DNA of 20,317 nt from Actinomycetota bacterium (GCA_947503395.1 CANNDP010000011.1:1-20317); one strand, 5' to 3'. Positions 7,511 to 15,751 are shown, numbered from the stretch's first letter. The notes: generated by a model not told the origin, from the letters alone. Numbers and translations: made by a program.

Positions 7511-7523
7511 GGGGGAATCCCCC
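7511..7523 (+). promoter_or_regulatory. GC hairpin in the rplY leader
   Basis: GGGGG (7511-7515) and CCCCC (7519-7523) form a perfect five-pair stem over an AAT loop in the predicted rplY 5' leader, about 10 nt upstream of the Shine-Dalgarno GAAAGG (7533-7538). No T-run follows, so it is not an intrinsic terminator. It might modulate stability or initiation of the rplY mRNA; the role is unproven. Confidence 0.4.
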
Positions 7524-7545
7524 GTTATCGACGAAAGGCAAGAAA

Positions 7546-8190
7546 ATGGCTGAAGTTTCAATTAAAGGTGCGCTCCGTAATGAATTCGGAAAAGGCGCAT
7601 CAAGAAGAATCCGTCGCGATGGCAGCGTTCCAGCAGTTATCTATGGACATGGTGAGAAGCCAATACACATCTCCCTTCCAGCGCGCGAGGTTGGAATAGC
7701 AATGAAGACCTCGAACGTTCTTCTAAATGTTGATTTAGGTGAGAAGCAAGAGCTAGTGCTTCCCAAGTCAATCGTTCGTAATCCTCTTAAAGGAACTTTG
7801 GAACATATAGATTTAATTATTGTTCGTCGTGGTGAGCGCGTTGTAGTTCACGTTCCAGTTCACACCCATGGTAAGTACGATCCAGAAGGTATTTTGGAGC
7901 ACGTACATAACACCATTGAAGTTGAAGTCGATGTAACAGCAATCCCAGCATCACTTGATCTTGATATTGAAGGCTTGATGGCAGGAGATTCAAAGACAGC
8001 ATCAGAGGTAACACTTCCTGCAGGCGTAATCCTTAAGAGCGATCCAAAGATGACTGTTATCCATCTATCGGTTCGCGTGGCGTTTGAAGAAGTTGTCGCT
8101 GTCGCTGCTACCCCAGCTGAAGGTGAAGCTGCGGCCGCTGCTGCTGCTCCTGCTGAAGGTGCACCTGCTGAGGAGAGTAAAGAAAAATAA
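7546..8190 (+). CDS. rplY: 50S ribosomal protein L25, long Ctc form
   Basis: 5S rRNA-binding ribosomal protein of the L25/TL5/Ctc family (214 aa, the long two-domain form). The N-terminal L25 domain includes GALRNEFGKGASRRIRRDGSVPAVIYG (given here in part: FGKGASRRIR and VPAVIYGHG). A TL5 C-terminal beta domain spans about residues 95-180 (VHVPVHTHGKYDPEGILEHV). The last about 30 residues are a low-complexity Ala/Glu/Pro tail ending in KEK, common in actinobacteria. GAAAGG at 7533-7538 is a Shine-Dalgarno sequence 7 nt before the ATG, and a well-spaced promoter lies upstream. pth follows after 17 nt, the usual partner in actinobacteria. Confidence 0.95.
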   Translation: MAEVSIKGALRNEFGKGASRRIRRDGSVPAVIYGHGEKPIHISLPAREVGIAMKTSNVLLNVDLGEKQELVLPKSIVRNPLKGTLEHIDLIIVRRGERVVVHVPVHTHGKYDPEGILEHVHNTIEVEVDVTAIPASLDLDIEGLMAGDSKTASEVTLPAGVILKSDPKMTVIHLSVRVAFEEVVAVAATPAEGEAAAAAAAPAEGAPAEESKEK

Positions 8191-8195
8191 AGGGC

Positions 8196-8201
8196 TAACC
8201 T
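8196..8201 (+). promoter_or_regulatory. Possible -10 box for a leaderless pth transcript
   Basis: TAACCT fits TANNNT and ends 6 nt before the pth ATG, so initiation would fall on the start codon. No -35 is evident, and TANNNT is a permissive pattern. The nearest purine-rich stretch (AAAGGG) is about 14 nt from the ATG, too far for a good Shine-Dalgarno sequence. Read-through from the rplY promoter is the alternative. Confidence 0.25.
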
Positions 8202-8207
8202 TGCTCC

Positions 8208-8825
8208 ATGTTTGGTAGATCAAACAAGGATAAAGGCGGAACTTCTCCTAACCGATGGCTATTAATTGGCCTCGGTAATCCTGGCAAAGAGTATGAAAAG
8301 ACGCGCCATAATATTGGCGCAGCTTTGATATCAGAGTATGCCAAGAAAGCTGGAGTTAAGTTTTCATCTCATAAATCTCGAGCGGATATTGCTGAGATTA
8401 GCATTGGAGTTGGCGCTCAACGAGTCTTGCTAATTGCAGCAACTCTTCGCTGTTATATGAATGAATCAGGTGGTCCAACAAGCTCACTTGCTAACTTCTT
8501 TAAGGTAAATAGTGATCACATAATCATCGCTCACGATGAGTTAGATATACCGTTTCAATCTATTCGAGTTAAGTATGGCGGTGGCGATAATGGCCATAAC
8601 GGCCTTAAGAGCGTGACCTCTGGACTTTCTAGTTCTGATTACTATCGCATCAGACTTGGTATTGGCCGGCCAATCGGCGAGCAAGATCCAGCTGACTTTG
8701 TCTTAAAGCCTTTCTCGTCTGCTGAGCGAAAAGATTTAGATCTATTCCTGCAAAGAGGTATTGATGCCGTTGAGCTACTTATTACGCAAGGAATTGAGAA
8801 GGCTCAGAACTCCTTTAATAAGTAA
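8208..8825 (+). CDS. pth: Peptidyl-tRNA hydrolase
   Basis: Releases tRNA from peptidyl-tRNAs that drop off the ribosome. The 205 aa protein has a 15-residue basic N-terminal extension, then the canonical core: LIGLGNPGKEYEKTRHNIG with N24 and the catalytic base H34, MNESGG with N85, IAHDELDIP with D110 (supports the His), and GGGDNGHNGLKS with N131. Motif order and spacing are those of bacterial Pth. It lies 17 nt after rplY. Its TAA (8823-8825) directly abuts the complement of the ppc stop (8826-8828), so the convergent genes share no spacer and no room for an intergenic terminator. Confidence 0.95.
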   Translation: MFGRSNKDKGGTSPNRWLLIGLGNPGKEYEKTRHNIGAALISEYAKKAGVKFSSHKSRADIAEISIGVGAQRVLLIAATLRCYMNESGGPTSSLANFFKVNSDHIIIAHDELDIPFQSIRVKYGGGDNGHNGLKSVTSGLSSSDYYRIRLGIGRPIGEQDPADFVLKPFSSAERKDLDLFLQRGIDAVELLITQGIEKAQNSFNK

Positions 8826-11516
8826 TCAACCAGTATTTCTAAGTCCTGCAGCCACGCCATTAATCGTTAATAGTAAAGCTCTAGTGTTTAAGGAATCACT
8901 ACTTCCCTCACGGACTTTTTTTAGCAGCGAAATTTGTAGTAGATGTAGAGGAGCAAGGTAGGCATCACGAACTTGAAGAGTTTGAGCAAGAATTTCTTGA
9001 TCGGCCAAAATATCTTTCTTACCAGTTAGTAGCAATATCTCATTAACCGTCAATTCAAACTCTGCCTTGATGTCATCTAAGAAGTAATGAAGTGAGGGAT
9101 CAACTAAAGCCAAAACATATTTGCTAGCCATCTCTAAATCGGTTTTAGCAATGGTCATCTCTACATTGCTTATAAATGTTCTAAAGAAGTGCCAATCTTT
9201 TAGCATCGCTGCCATGCTGGATGAGTGGCCTGCTAAACGAGCGGCCTTAAGGCCACTTCCCACTCCATACCAGCCAGGGACAATCTGTCGTGATTGAGTC
9301 CAACCAAATACCCAAGGAATTGCTCGAAGTGATGACAAATCAGCGCTGGCATCCGGCCTTCTTGAGGGACGAGAGCCTAAAAAGAGATTTCCGAGCTGTT
9401 CAACAGGAGTTGATTGATAAAAATAATTAGCAAGCTCTGGGTTTTCAACTAGCGAGCGATATCTAGTGAAGGCTGCTGAGCTAATTGATTCCATCGCTGA
9501 ATTCCACTTGGCAAGATCTCCTGGAGATTGACGAGCAGAGCGATTAAGTATCGTTGCCTCTAGCGCTGCAGCAAGGGTTAATTCAACATTTTCTCTTGCA
9601 AGAGCTGGAAGGGCGTATTTATCGGAGATGACTTCGCCTTGTTCGGTCATCTTTATCTGTCCATCTAGAGTTCCCCAAGGAAGAGCGATGATGGCGTCAT
9701 AAGTTGGTCCGCCGCCGCGGCCGACAGATCCACCGCGACCATGAAATAGTCTTAACTTAACGCCATATTTTCCAGCAACATCTCTAAGTTTTCGCTGCGC
9801 TTGATGGATCTCCCACTGGCTGGTGGCAATACCAGCATCTTTATTTGAATCAGAATAGCCAAGCATTACCTCTTGAATATCACCACGTAATTTCACATAT
9901 TGGCGATAAATTTTATTATTTAAGAGTTTTTCTAAAATATCTCCAGCTGCTCTAAGTTCGGCAACGGTTTCAAGTAGAGGTGCAACATCAATATCAGCCT
10001 TTCCACTTTCAATATCTACAAGTCCAGCTTCCTTAGCTAGATATAGCGCGGCCAAGACATCTTCATGGCCTTTTGTCATTGAGACTATGTAGGTTTCAAT
10101 TACCGATGGATCAAAACTTGCTTGTAGCTCTTTTATGGCCACAAAAGCTCTAAGAGTCTTTCCATCTATTTCGCTTAGTTTTGAAATATCTCGCCTAGCT
10201 TGGGTGAGTTCATGGGTAAGAAAATCAGCTTTTTCTTCAGGGGAGAGTTGTAAATAATTACTATCGCTAAAAAGTGATTGAATCGCATTGGCATGAGCCT
10301 GAGAGTGCTCTCTAACGTCCATAGTTGCGTGAGTCAGACCAAATGCTGAGATTGTTCGTATGGTGCGCTCTAGTAAGCCTTTAGCTATCAACTCGCCACG
10401 ATTTTGCATCAGTGAGTCATACATCAACATCAAATCATCAATTAGCTCACTGGTATTTGCATAATCACGCCCTGCTTGATGCTCGGTGCGATTTTGGTGT
10501 CTACTTCTAGTTAAAAGCAAGCGATGACCAATTGCAGTGGCTTTGAGTCGGTAAGGCTCTTCAACATTTATCCTTCTAAAACGAGGCTCGATCTCAGGCA
10601 AGTTCTCCAAATCTTTAGCAACTGAATCAAGTAGCTGCTTTGATGTTCCAGCAATCTTGGTTGAAACAGATAACGCCTGACGGAGCTCATCCATAGCCTC
10701 ATTAAGAACTCTTATGGCATGGCCCATCTGGAGGACAATTGCATCTTTGGTGACCTCAGGAGTTATGTTTGGATTACCATCTCGATCTCCACCAATCCAA
10801 GAACCAAACTTTAATACCGAATCTCTTGGCGAAACTTTGATACCAAGCCTTGATATTTCTCGAGAGAAGTCTTCGAGAACTTCAGGAATTGTTAGTCGAA
10901 ATAGATCATCTAGATAATAGAGAGCATTAATTGCCTCATCAAGTGGTTCTGGTCTACCAAGTCTTAACTCATCGGTCTGCCAGAGAAGATCTACAGATTC
11001 AGCAAGGCGTTGGTCGCGAGCTGGGCTATCACTTTTATCTAATAACTCTGAGATAGTTGAGAGCTTTCCAAGCACTGAGCGACGAGCAGCTTCAGTTGGG
11101 TGCGCTGTAAATACTGGGCGAACTTGAAAATTCTTTAGCCACTTCTCAATATCTTGACTTGTAAAGCCATCAGAAGTTTTGCCAGCAGCCAAGATGTTAT
11201 CGACAGCTCTACTTAACCAGGAGCCGCCTTTGATTCGCTCTTTTGCCAGAATTCTTGAACGGTGAACTTGTTCAGCAACATTTGCTAAATTGAAATAGAC
11301 ATTAAAGGCTCTCACTAGTTTTACTGATTGATCTGCTGATATTGATTGAAGGAGATCCTCGCCTCCGCCTTCTCTCACTGACTTTCTAACTAGCTCCACT
11401 AGATCAAGAAGTTCCTGCCCATCTTGGCGAGCTAGAGATTGGCCTAATAGATCGCCTAAACGGCGGACATCACTTCGAAGAGAGAGATTTTCTTCGGCAG
11501 AGGTAGGCACGGACAC
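8826..11516 (-). CDS. ppc: Phosphoenolpyruvate carboxylase
   Basis: Anaplerotic enzyme that carboxylates PEP with bicarbonate to oxaloacetate in the cytoplasm. At 896 aa it is full length. Conserved blocks: VFTAHPTEAARRS with catalytic H139, GSWIGGDRDGNPNIT, ATMDVREHS, GYSDSNKDAG with K559, LFHGRGGSVGRGGGP (from H592), EQGEVISDKY, FGWTQSRQIVPGWYGVG, and the C-terminal LRNTG that reaches the active site. The start is a GTG at 11514-11516 (minus strand); a second GTG lies two codons on. There is no clear Shine-Dalgarno sequence. It is the only minus-strand gene in the window, between pth and mfd; M. tuberculosis has no ppc at this place. Together with eno nearby it sits at the PEP node. Confidence 0.97.
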   Translation of the reverse strand: MSVPTSAEENLSLRSDVRRLGDLLGQSLARQDGQELLDLVELVRKSVREGGGEDLLQSISADQSVKLVRAFNVYFNLANVAEQVHRSRILAKERIKGGSWLSRAVDNILAAGKTSDGFTSQDIEKWLKNFQVRPVFTAHPTEAARRSVLGKLSTISELLDKSDSPARDQRLAESVDLLWQTDELRLGRPEPLDEAINALYYLDDLFRLTIPEVLEDFSREISRLGIKVSPRDSVLKFGSWIGGDRDGNPNITPEVTKDAIVLQMGHAIRVLNEAMDELRQALSVSTKIAGTSKQLLDSVAKDLENLPEIEPRFRRINVEEPYRLKATAIGHRLLLTRSRHQNRTEHQAGRDYANTSELIDDLMLMYDSLMQNRGELIAKGLLERTIRTISAFGLTHATMDVREHSQAHANAIQSLFSDSNYLQLSPEEKADFLTHELTQARRDISKLSEIDGKTLRAFVAIKELQASFDPSVIETYIVSMTKGHEDVLAALYLAKEAGLVDIESGKADIDVAPLLETVAELRAAGDILEKLLNNKIYRQYVKLRGDIQEVMLGYSDSNKDAGIATSQWEIHQAQRKLRDVAGKYGVKLRLFHGRGGSVGRGGGPTYDAIIALPWGTLDGQIKMTEQGEVISDKYALPALARENVELTLAAALEATILNRSARQSPGDLAKWNSAMESISSAAFTRYRSLVENPELANYFYQSTPVEQLGNLFLGSRPSRRPDASADLSSLRAIPWVFGWTQSRQIVPGWYGVGSGLKAARLAGHSSSMAAMLKDWHFFRTFISNVEMTIAKTDLEMASKYVLALVDPSLHYFLDDIKAEFELTVNEILLLTGKKDILADQEILAQTLQVRDAYLAPLHLLQISLLKKVREGSSDSLNTRALLLTINGVAAGLRNTG

Positions 11517-11534
11517 GGGCTAATAATGGCACGA

Positions 11535-11540
11535 TAGAAT
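11535..11540 (+). promoter_or_regulatory. Candidate -10 box for mfd transcription
   Basis: TAGAAT, identical to the candidate boxes before tRNA-Gln and glmU, lies in the ppc/mfd gap. It would start a transcript near 11547 carrying the whole 11561-11611 hairpin in an mfd leader of about 106 nt. CGGACA at 11510-11515 (19-nt spacer) is a poor -35. A second possibility is TTGGAA (11574-11579), 17 nt, TATGAA (11597-11602), which lies inside the hairpin. Confidence 0.35.
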
Positions 11541-11560
11541 TACACCGCGTTTTACAGATA

Positions 11561-11611
11561 AGCCCCTTTCATCTTGGAAGCAGCACCCCTGCCCGCTATG
11601 AAATCGGGGCT
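11561..11611 (+). other. Structured inverted repeat between divergent ppc and mfd
   Basis: AGCCCCTTTCAT (11561-11572) pairs along its full length with ATGAAA (11598-11603) plus GGGGCT (11606-11611), leaving a two-base TC bulge. The 25-nt loop can form an inner hairpin GCAG (11580-11583)/CTGC (11589-11592) with a CACCC apical loop. It could act as an RNA element in the leader of mfd (+) or, if transcribed from further upstream, of ppc (-), or as a DNA site. Neither strand shows a downstream T-run, so an intrinsic terminator is unlikely. I recognise no known RNA family. The remaining flanks (11517-11560, 11612-11652) hold only promoter-like words and a purine-rich AGAGAGGGAG (11634-11643) before mfd. 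Confidence 0.5.
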
Positions 11612-11652
11612 AATCGGCGTTGAGCCTGATTTAAGAGAGGGAGCGAATCTAA

Positions 11653-14600
11653 GTGAATGCAAAGCTAGCGGGCTTTATCTCGCTATCTGAAACAACTCAC
11701 CTTGCCTTGGAGCAGAGTGACGTTGCACTAATTGCTGCGACGCCAGCTCTTCCATTCTTGATTGCCGAAAGAAGTAAGAAGGCTCCGCAATTAGTAATTA
11801 CGCATTCAAGTTCTAGAGCATCAGAGATTGCTCAGCAATTATCAGAGCTAGTAGATCAAGTAGCTGAATTTCCAGCTTGGGAGAGCTTGCCACATGAACG
11901 CCTAAGTCCTAATAGCGATACTGTGGCAAGACGGATAGATACTCTGATAAATCTAGATAAAGCCAGAGTAGTAGTAACAACTGCAAGAGCTCTACTACAA
12001 CCAATTAATCAAGAAATAATCGAAATGCCGATGTTAAGCATTCAAAGCGGCAAGCAACAAAACTTTTCAGAGCTAATTCAAGAGCTAACTCATCGTGCCT
12101 ATAGCCGAGTAGATATGGTGGAGCGGCGTGGGGACTTTGCAGTAAGAGGCGGAATTATCGATCTATTCCCTCCACTTGCAGACCATCCTGTTCGTATTGA
12201 ATTCTTTGGCGATGAGATAGAGGAGATCAGATATTTTGAAGTTAGTGATCAGCGCACCTTTGCATTAGTTGAAGGAGCGCTAAATCTCATTCCTTGCAGA
12301 GAGTTGATTCTTACTCCTGAGGTGGCGAAGCGAGCAAGGCAGTTAGCAAGCAAATATCCAGAGATAAGTGAGATCTGTAATAAAGCTTCAGAGGGGATTT
12401 ATAGTCAAGGTCTAGAGTCACTACTTTCAGTCTTATCAAAAAAATTAGTACCTCTTCTCGAACTACTTCCTAAAGGCTTTGAAGTAATAAGTCTTGATCA
12501 AGAGCGAATTGCTCTAAGAGTTAGAGACCTAATTAGCACCAATGAAGAGTTTCTCTCAGCTGCTTGGTCTAGCGCCGCCCTATCCCAAGGCAGTGAGGCA
12601 AGCTTTAATACACCGCTTCGCAAAGAACTATCTACGGGAGGATTTTTAGAACTAGATGAGGCGATTGAATATGCTGCAGATAATCAAATCACCTGGCGTT
12701 ACTTCAACTCTTACGGAAGCTCAGATGATCTACAAATCAGCCAGTTTATTTCAGTTGAGCCATTTAAAAATAATTTTGAGAAGCTGATACAGCAAGTTAA
12801 AACTTGGATTAAACAAGGATTTCTAGTCGTCATCTCCTTAGAGGGTATTGGCATTCTCGAGCGATATCGAGATATATTTGTAGATGGCGATATTGCTGTT
12901 GCGCTAGTTGAAAAGTTAAGCGCTGATCTTGCGCCAGATAAGTTGTATTTAACTTCTACCTTGATTCATGATGGATTTATTGATCAAGAGCTCAAAATCG
13001 TTTTTCTTACCGAAGCTGATATCACTGGAAATAAAGAGTTGCGCGCAACTACTTCACGGATGCCCTCAAAGAGAAAAGCAAGTATTGATCCTTTAGAGCT
13101 AAAGAGCGGCGATTATGTGGTTCATGAACAACATGGAGTTGGTAGATATCTTGAATTAGTGCAGCGAGATGTTGCTGGAATTTCTAGGGAGTATTTGGTA
13201 ATTGAATATGCCTCCTCAAAGAAAGGTCATCCTGCAGATCGGATCTATGTTCCAACTGATTCTTTAGAGCAGATCACGCGCTATATCGGTGGTGAAGCCC
13301 CTGCAGTTCATCGCATTGGAGGTGGGGAGTGGATTAAAGCTAAGGGTAGAGCTAAGAAAGCAGTTAAGGAAATTGCTGGCGAATTAATTCGTCTCTATGC
13401 TGCAAGAACTAGTGCACCTGGATTTGCTTTCTCACCTGACACCACGTGGCAGCGAGAACTCGAGGACTCCTTTGCCTATGTTGAAACTCCAGATCAATTA
13501 GTGACTATTAATGAAGTTAAAGAGGATATGCAGCGCCCCTATCCAATGGATCGAATTATCTGTGGCGATGTGGGATATGGAAAGACAGAGATAGCTATTA
13601 GGGCAGCATTTAAAGCCGTTCAAGATGCTAAGCAAGTGGCAATTTTAGTTCCAACCACTCTTCTTGCTCAGCAACACCTTGCAACCTTTACCCAACGCTA
13701 TAGCGGATTTCCAATAACTGTTTCAGCTCTATCGCGTTTTGCATCAAGTAAGGAGATTAATGAAACGCTTGCTGGCCTTGCTAGCGGTGGGGTAGATATT
13801 GTCATTGGCACCCATAGATTGCTCTCAGATGATGTTGCCTTTAGAGATTTAGGTTTAATCATTGTTGATGAGGAACAGAGATTTGGCGTTGAACATAAAG
13901 AGAAATTAAAGAAATTGAGAGCAAGTGTTGATGTACTAGCTATGTCTGCCACTCCAATTCCTCGAACTCTTGAGATGGCTATTACAGGAATTCGAGAAAT
14001 GTCCACAATAACTACTCCACCAGAGCAGCGCCATCCAGTCCTTACCTATGTTGGCGCATATGATGAAAAGCAGGTAGCAGCAGCGATTCATCGAGAACTA
14101 CTGCGAGATGGCCAAGTCTTTTATATCCATAATCGCGTGGAATCAATTGATGAGGTAGCGGCCAAGATTAGAAGGCTAGTTCCGCAAGCAAGTGTGGCTA
14201 TCGCCCATGGGCAGATGAGTGAGACAAATCTAGAGCAGGTAGTTGTAGGTTTTTGGAATCGAGAATTTGATGTTTTAGTCTGCACTACAATTGTTGAAAA
14301 TGGCATAGATGTAGCAAATGCAAATACTTTAATTGTGGAGCGCGCAGATCTCTTTGGGCTATCACAACTTCATCAACTTAGAGGAAGAGTTGGACGCTCA
14401 CGAGAGCGCGCTTATGCCTACTTCTTTTATCCAATTGATAGAGCTATGAGCGAAGTTGCACTTGATCGATTAAGCACAATTGCCCAGAACACCGAACTTG
14501 GAGCTGGAATGCGTGTGGCTCTTAAAGATTTAGAGATAAGAGGGGCAGGAAATCTATTGGGAGGCGAGCAATCTGGTCATATTGCAGATGTGGGATTTGA

Positions 14601-15147
14601 TTTATACATGCGCATGGTTGGAGATGCTGTTAATGAGTACAAGGCAGGATTTATTGATCAAGGGCAAGAATTAGTTGATTGTAAAGTTGAATTGCCTGTT
14701 ACCGCTCATCTCTCCGCCGAATATGTCCCATCTGATCGACTCCGTCTTGATCTATATCGAAGACTTGCAGATACAAAGGATGAAGATGAGATTACAAAGA
14801 TTGGTGAGGAGTTAAGTGATCGCTTTGGCGCTCTTCCTAGAGAGGCCGAGAATTTACTGCGCATCGCTCGACTACGCACTTACTTAAAGGAGCGAAAGAT
14901 TCAAGACTTTGCAGTGCAGGGCCGCTACGTAAAGATCGCACCACTTCTGCCGAGTGAATCGTTAGAGTTGAAAATTCAGCGCCTCTATCCTGGGTCAATT
15001 GTGAAGTCGGTTACCCAAGTTGTGATGATTGCTCGTCCGCAAACTGCTGCCTGGGTATCAGAGGCGGAAGAAATAGGGGATACTTCCCTCATTGATTGGG
15101 CGGTTGAGTTAGCCAAAACTCTCCTTGAACGCCCCTTAGGAAAGTGA
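11653..15147 (+). CDS. mfd: Transcription-repair coupling factor Mfd
   Basis: ATP-driven DNA translocase that removes RNA polymerase stalled at lesions and recruits UvrA. The 1164 aa protein is full length. Domains in order: N-terminal UvrB-homology region (RRGDFAVRGGIIDLFPP at about 157-173), a CarD-like RNA-polymerase-interaction domain starting near LKSGDYVVHEQHGVGRYLEL (483-502), the RecG-like translocase with Walker A GDVGYGKTE (638-646), DEEQ (739-742), SATPIPRT and RGRVGRSRERAYAYF (from R910), and the C-terminal TRCF domain. The start is a GTG; AGAGAGGGAG about 10 nt upstream may be its ribosome binding site. It heads a + run with the downstream lipoprotein (7-nt gap) and mazG, divergent from ppc. 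Confidence 0.97.
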   Translation: MNAKLAGFISLSETTHLALEQSDVALIAATPALPFLIAERSKKAPQLVITHSSSRASEIAQQLSELVDQVAEFPAWESLPHERLSPNSDTVARRIDTLINLDKARVVVTTARALLQPINQEIIEMPMLSIQSGKQQNFSELIQELTHRAYSRVDMVERRGDFAVRGGIIDLFPPLADHPVRIEFFGDEIEEIRYFEVSDQRTFALVEGALNLIPCRELILTPEVAKRARQLASKYPEISEICNKASEGIYSQGLESLLSVLSKKLVPLLELLPKGFEVISLDQERIALRVRDLISTNEEFLSAAWSSAALSQGSEASFNTPLRKELSTGGFLELDEAIEYAADNQITWRYFNSYGSSDDLQISQFISVEPFKNNFEKLIQQVKTWIKQGFLVVISLEGIGILERYRDIFVDGDIAVALVEKLSADLAPDKLYLTSTLIHDGFIDQELKIVFLTEADITGNKELRATTSRMPSKRKASIDPLELKSGDYVVHEQHGVGRYLELVQRDVAGISREYLVIEYASSKKGHPADRIYVPTDSLEQITRYIGGEAPAVHRIGGGEWIKAKGRAKKAVKEIAGELIRLYAARTSAPGFAFSPDTTWQRELEDSFAYVETPDQLVTINEVKEDMQRPYPMDRIICGDVGYGKTEIAIRAAFKAVQDAKQVAILVPTTLLAQQHLATFTQRYSGFPITVSALSRFASSKEINETLAGLASGGVDIVIGTHRLLSDDVAFRDLGLIIVDEEQRFGVEHKEKLKKLRASVDVLAMSATPIPRTLEMAITGIREMSTITTPPEQRHPVLTYVGAYDEKQVAAAIHRELLRDGQVFYIHNRVESIDEVAAKIRRLVPQASVAIAHGQMSETNLEQVVVGFWNREFDVLVCTTIVENGIDVANANTLIVERADLFGLSQLHQLRGRVGRSRERAYAYFFYPIDRAMSEVALDRLSTIAQNTELGAGMRVALKDLEIRGAGNLLGGEQSGHIADVGFDLYMRMVGDAVNEYKAGFIDQGQELVDCKVELPVTAHLSAEYVPSDRLRLDLYRRLADTKDEDEITKIGEELSDRFGALPREAENLLRIARLRTYLKERKIQDFAVQGRYVKIAPLLPSESLELKIQRLYPGSIVKSVTQVVMIARPQTAAWVSEAEEIGDTSLIDWAVELAKTLLERPLGK

Positions 15148-15154
15148 GAATCCT

Positions 15155-15751
15155 GTGAAGAAGTTTCTAGCACCCATTATCGCCATATTGGCGCTAGCTC
15201 TATCTTCCTGCTCTCAGGTCGATTCAGCGGCAACTATTGGAGATGAGAAGATAACAATTGCTGCGCTACAAGAGCAGGTTGATTTAATCCTTGCAGAGCG
15301 TGAAGGTATTGATACAACTCAGATGAGTCTTGAAAGTGGAGAGGCTTTAACTCGCGCACAACTTTCCTACATGATCTCCAATTTAATTATTAATGAAGTT
15401 GCTAAAGAAGAGAAGATTGAAATAGATCAGGCAGAAATTGATGCCTACAAGATTGAGATTTACGCCAATATCGGAGGCGAGGAAAACCTTCCGAATGTAC
15501 TTGTGAGCGCTTCAATTCCTTCAACATCCCTAGATAATGTCCTTCGTAGAGATTTAATCCTCCGCAAGATAACTGATGGCGCAATCGCATCGGGAGTTAG
15601 CGAAGCTGAAGTTAATGACTTAATCCAAAAAATTGTTACAGATAAGGCAACAGCTCTTAGTGTTGAGGTTAATCCTCGATATGGCACATGGGATGCTTCT
15701 AGTCTAACTGTTGTTGCTGCAGAGCCTGCCGGCGATGCTGTTAATGATTAA
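15155..15751 (+). CDS. SurA-N-like lipoprotein lacking a PPIase domain
   Basis: Short exported lipoprotein (198 aa), probably a periplasm- or wall-facing folding helper. The GTG start gives MKKF, a hydrophobic stretch and a lipobox LSSC with the lipidated Cys at residue 19. The helical segment after it, with IGDEKITIAALQEQVDLIL and LTRAQLSYMISNLIINEVAKEE, has the look of the SurA N-terminal chaperone domain, in which a helix and a conserved xxLIxxxL-type segment recur. No PpiC/parvulin domain follows; the protein stops after a short Ala/Asp-rich tail. It starts 7 nt after mfd and ends 18 nt before mazG. SurA-like or other lipoprotein genes near mfd-mazG-eno are familiar in actinobacteria (M. 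tuberculosis has lpqU between mazG and eno). Family assignment is by eye. Confidence 0.7.
   Translation: MKKFLAPIIAILALALSSCSQVDSAATIGDEKITIAALQEQVDLILAEREGIDTTQMSLESGEALTRAQLSYMISNLIINEVAKEEKIEIDQAEIDAYKIEIYANIGGEENLPNVLVSASIPSTSLDNVLRRDLILRKITDGAIASGVSEAEVNDLIQKIVTDKATALSVEVNPRYGTWDASSLTVVAAEPAGDAVND

Noticed and set aside
7511..7523. Intrinsic terminator for the upstream EEP-fold gene
   Set aside because: The stem is short, no T-run follows, and it lies downstream of the predicted rplY start site.
8101..8187. Ala/Glu/Pro-rich repeat at the end of rplY as a novel repeat element
   Set aside because: Low-complexity acidic/alanine tails are common in long L25/Ctc proteins; no precise repeat unit is present.
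8888..8922. Terminator-like weak hairpin (GGAA/TTCC) and seven-T run on the + strand after pth
   Set aside because: The stem is only about four pairs, several bases separate it from the T-run, and the T-run is explained by Lys codons of ppc on the other strand.
8761..8961. Small + strand frame bridging pth and ppc ends
   Set aside because: It only exists as an alternative frame over two conserved genes and has no start signal.
11576..11584. GGAAGCAGC, resembling the conserved tip of bacterial SRP (4.5S) RNA
   Set aside because: The matching 5' strand GGTCAGG and the symmetric internal loop are absent; the motif is in the loop of a different hairpin, so I treat it as coincidence.
11561..11611. 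6C RNA (actinobacterial small RNA with C-rich hairpin loops)
   Set aside because: The loops hold at most four C in a row and only one main hairpin is seen, so the family signature of two loops with about six C each is not met.
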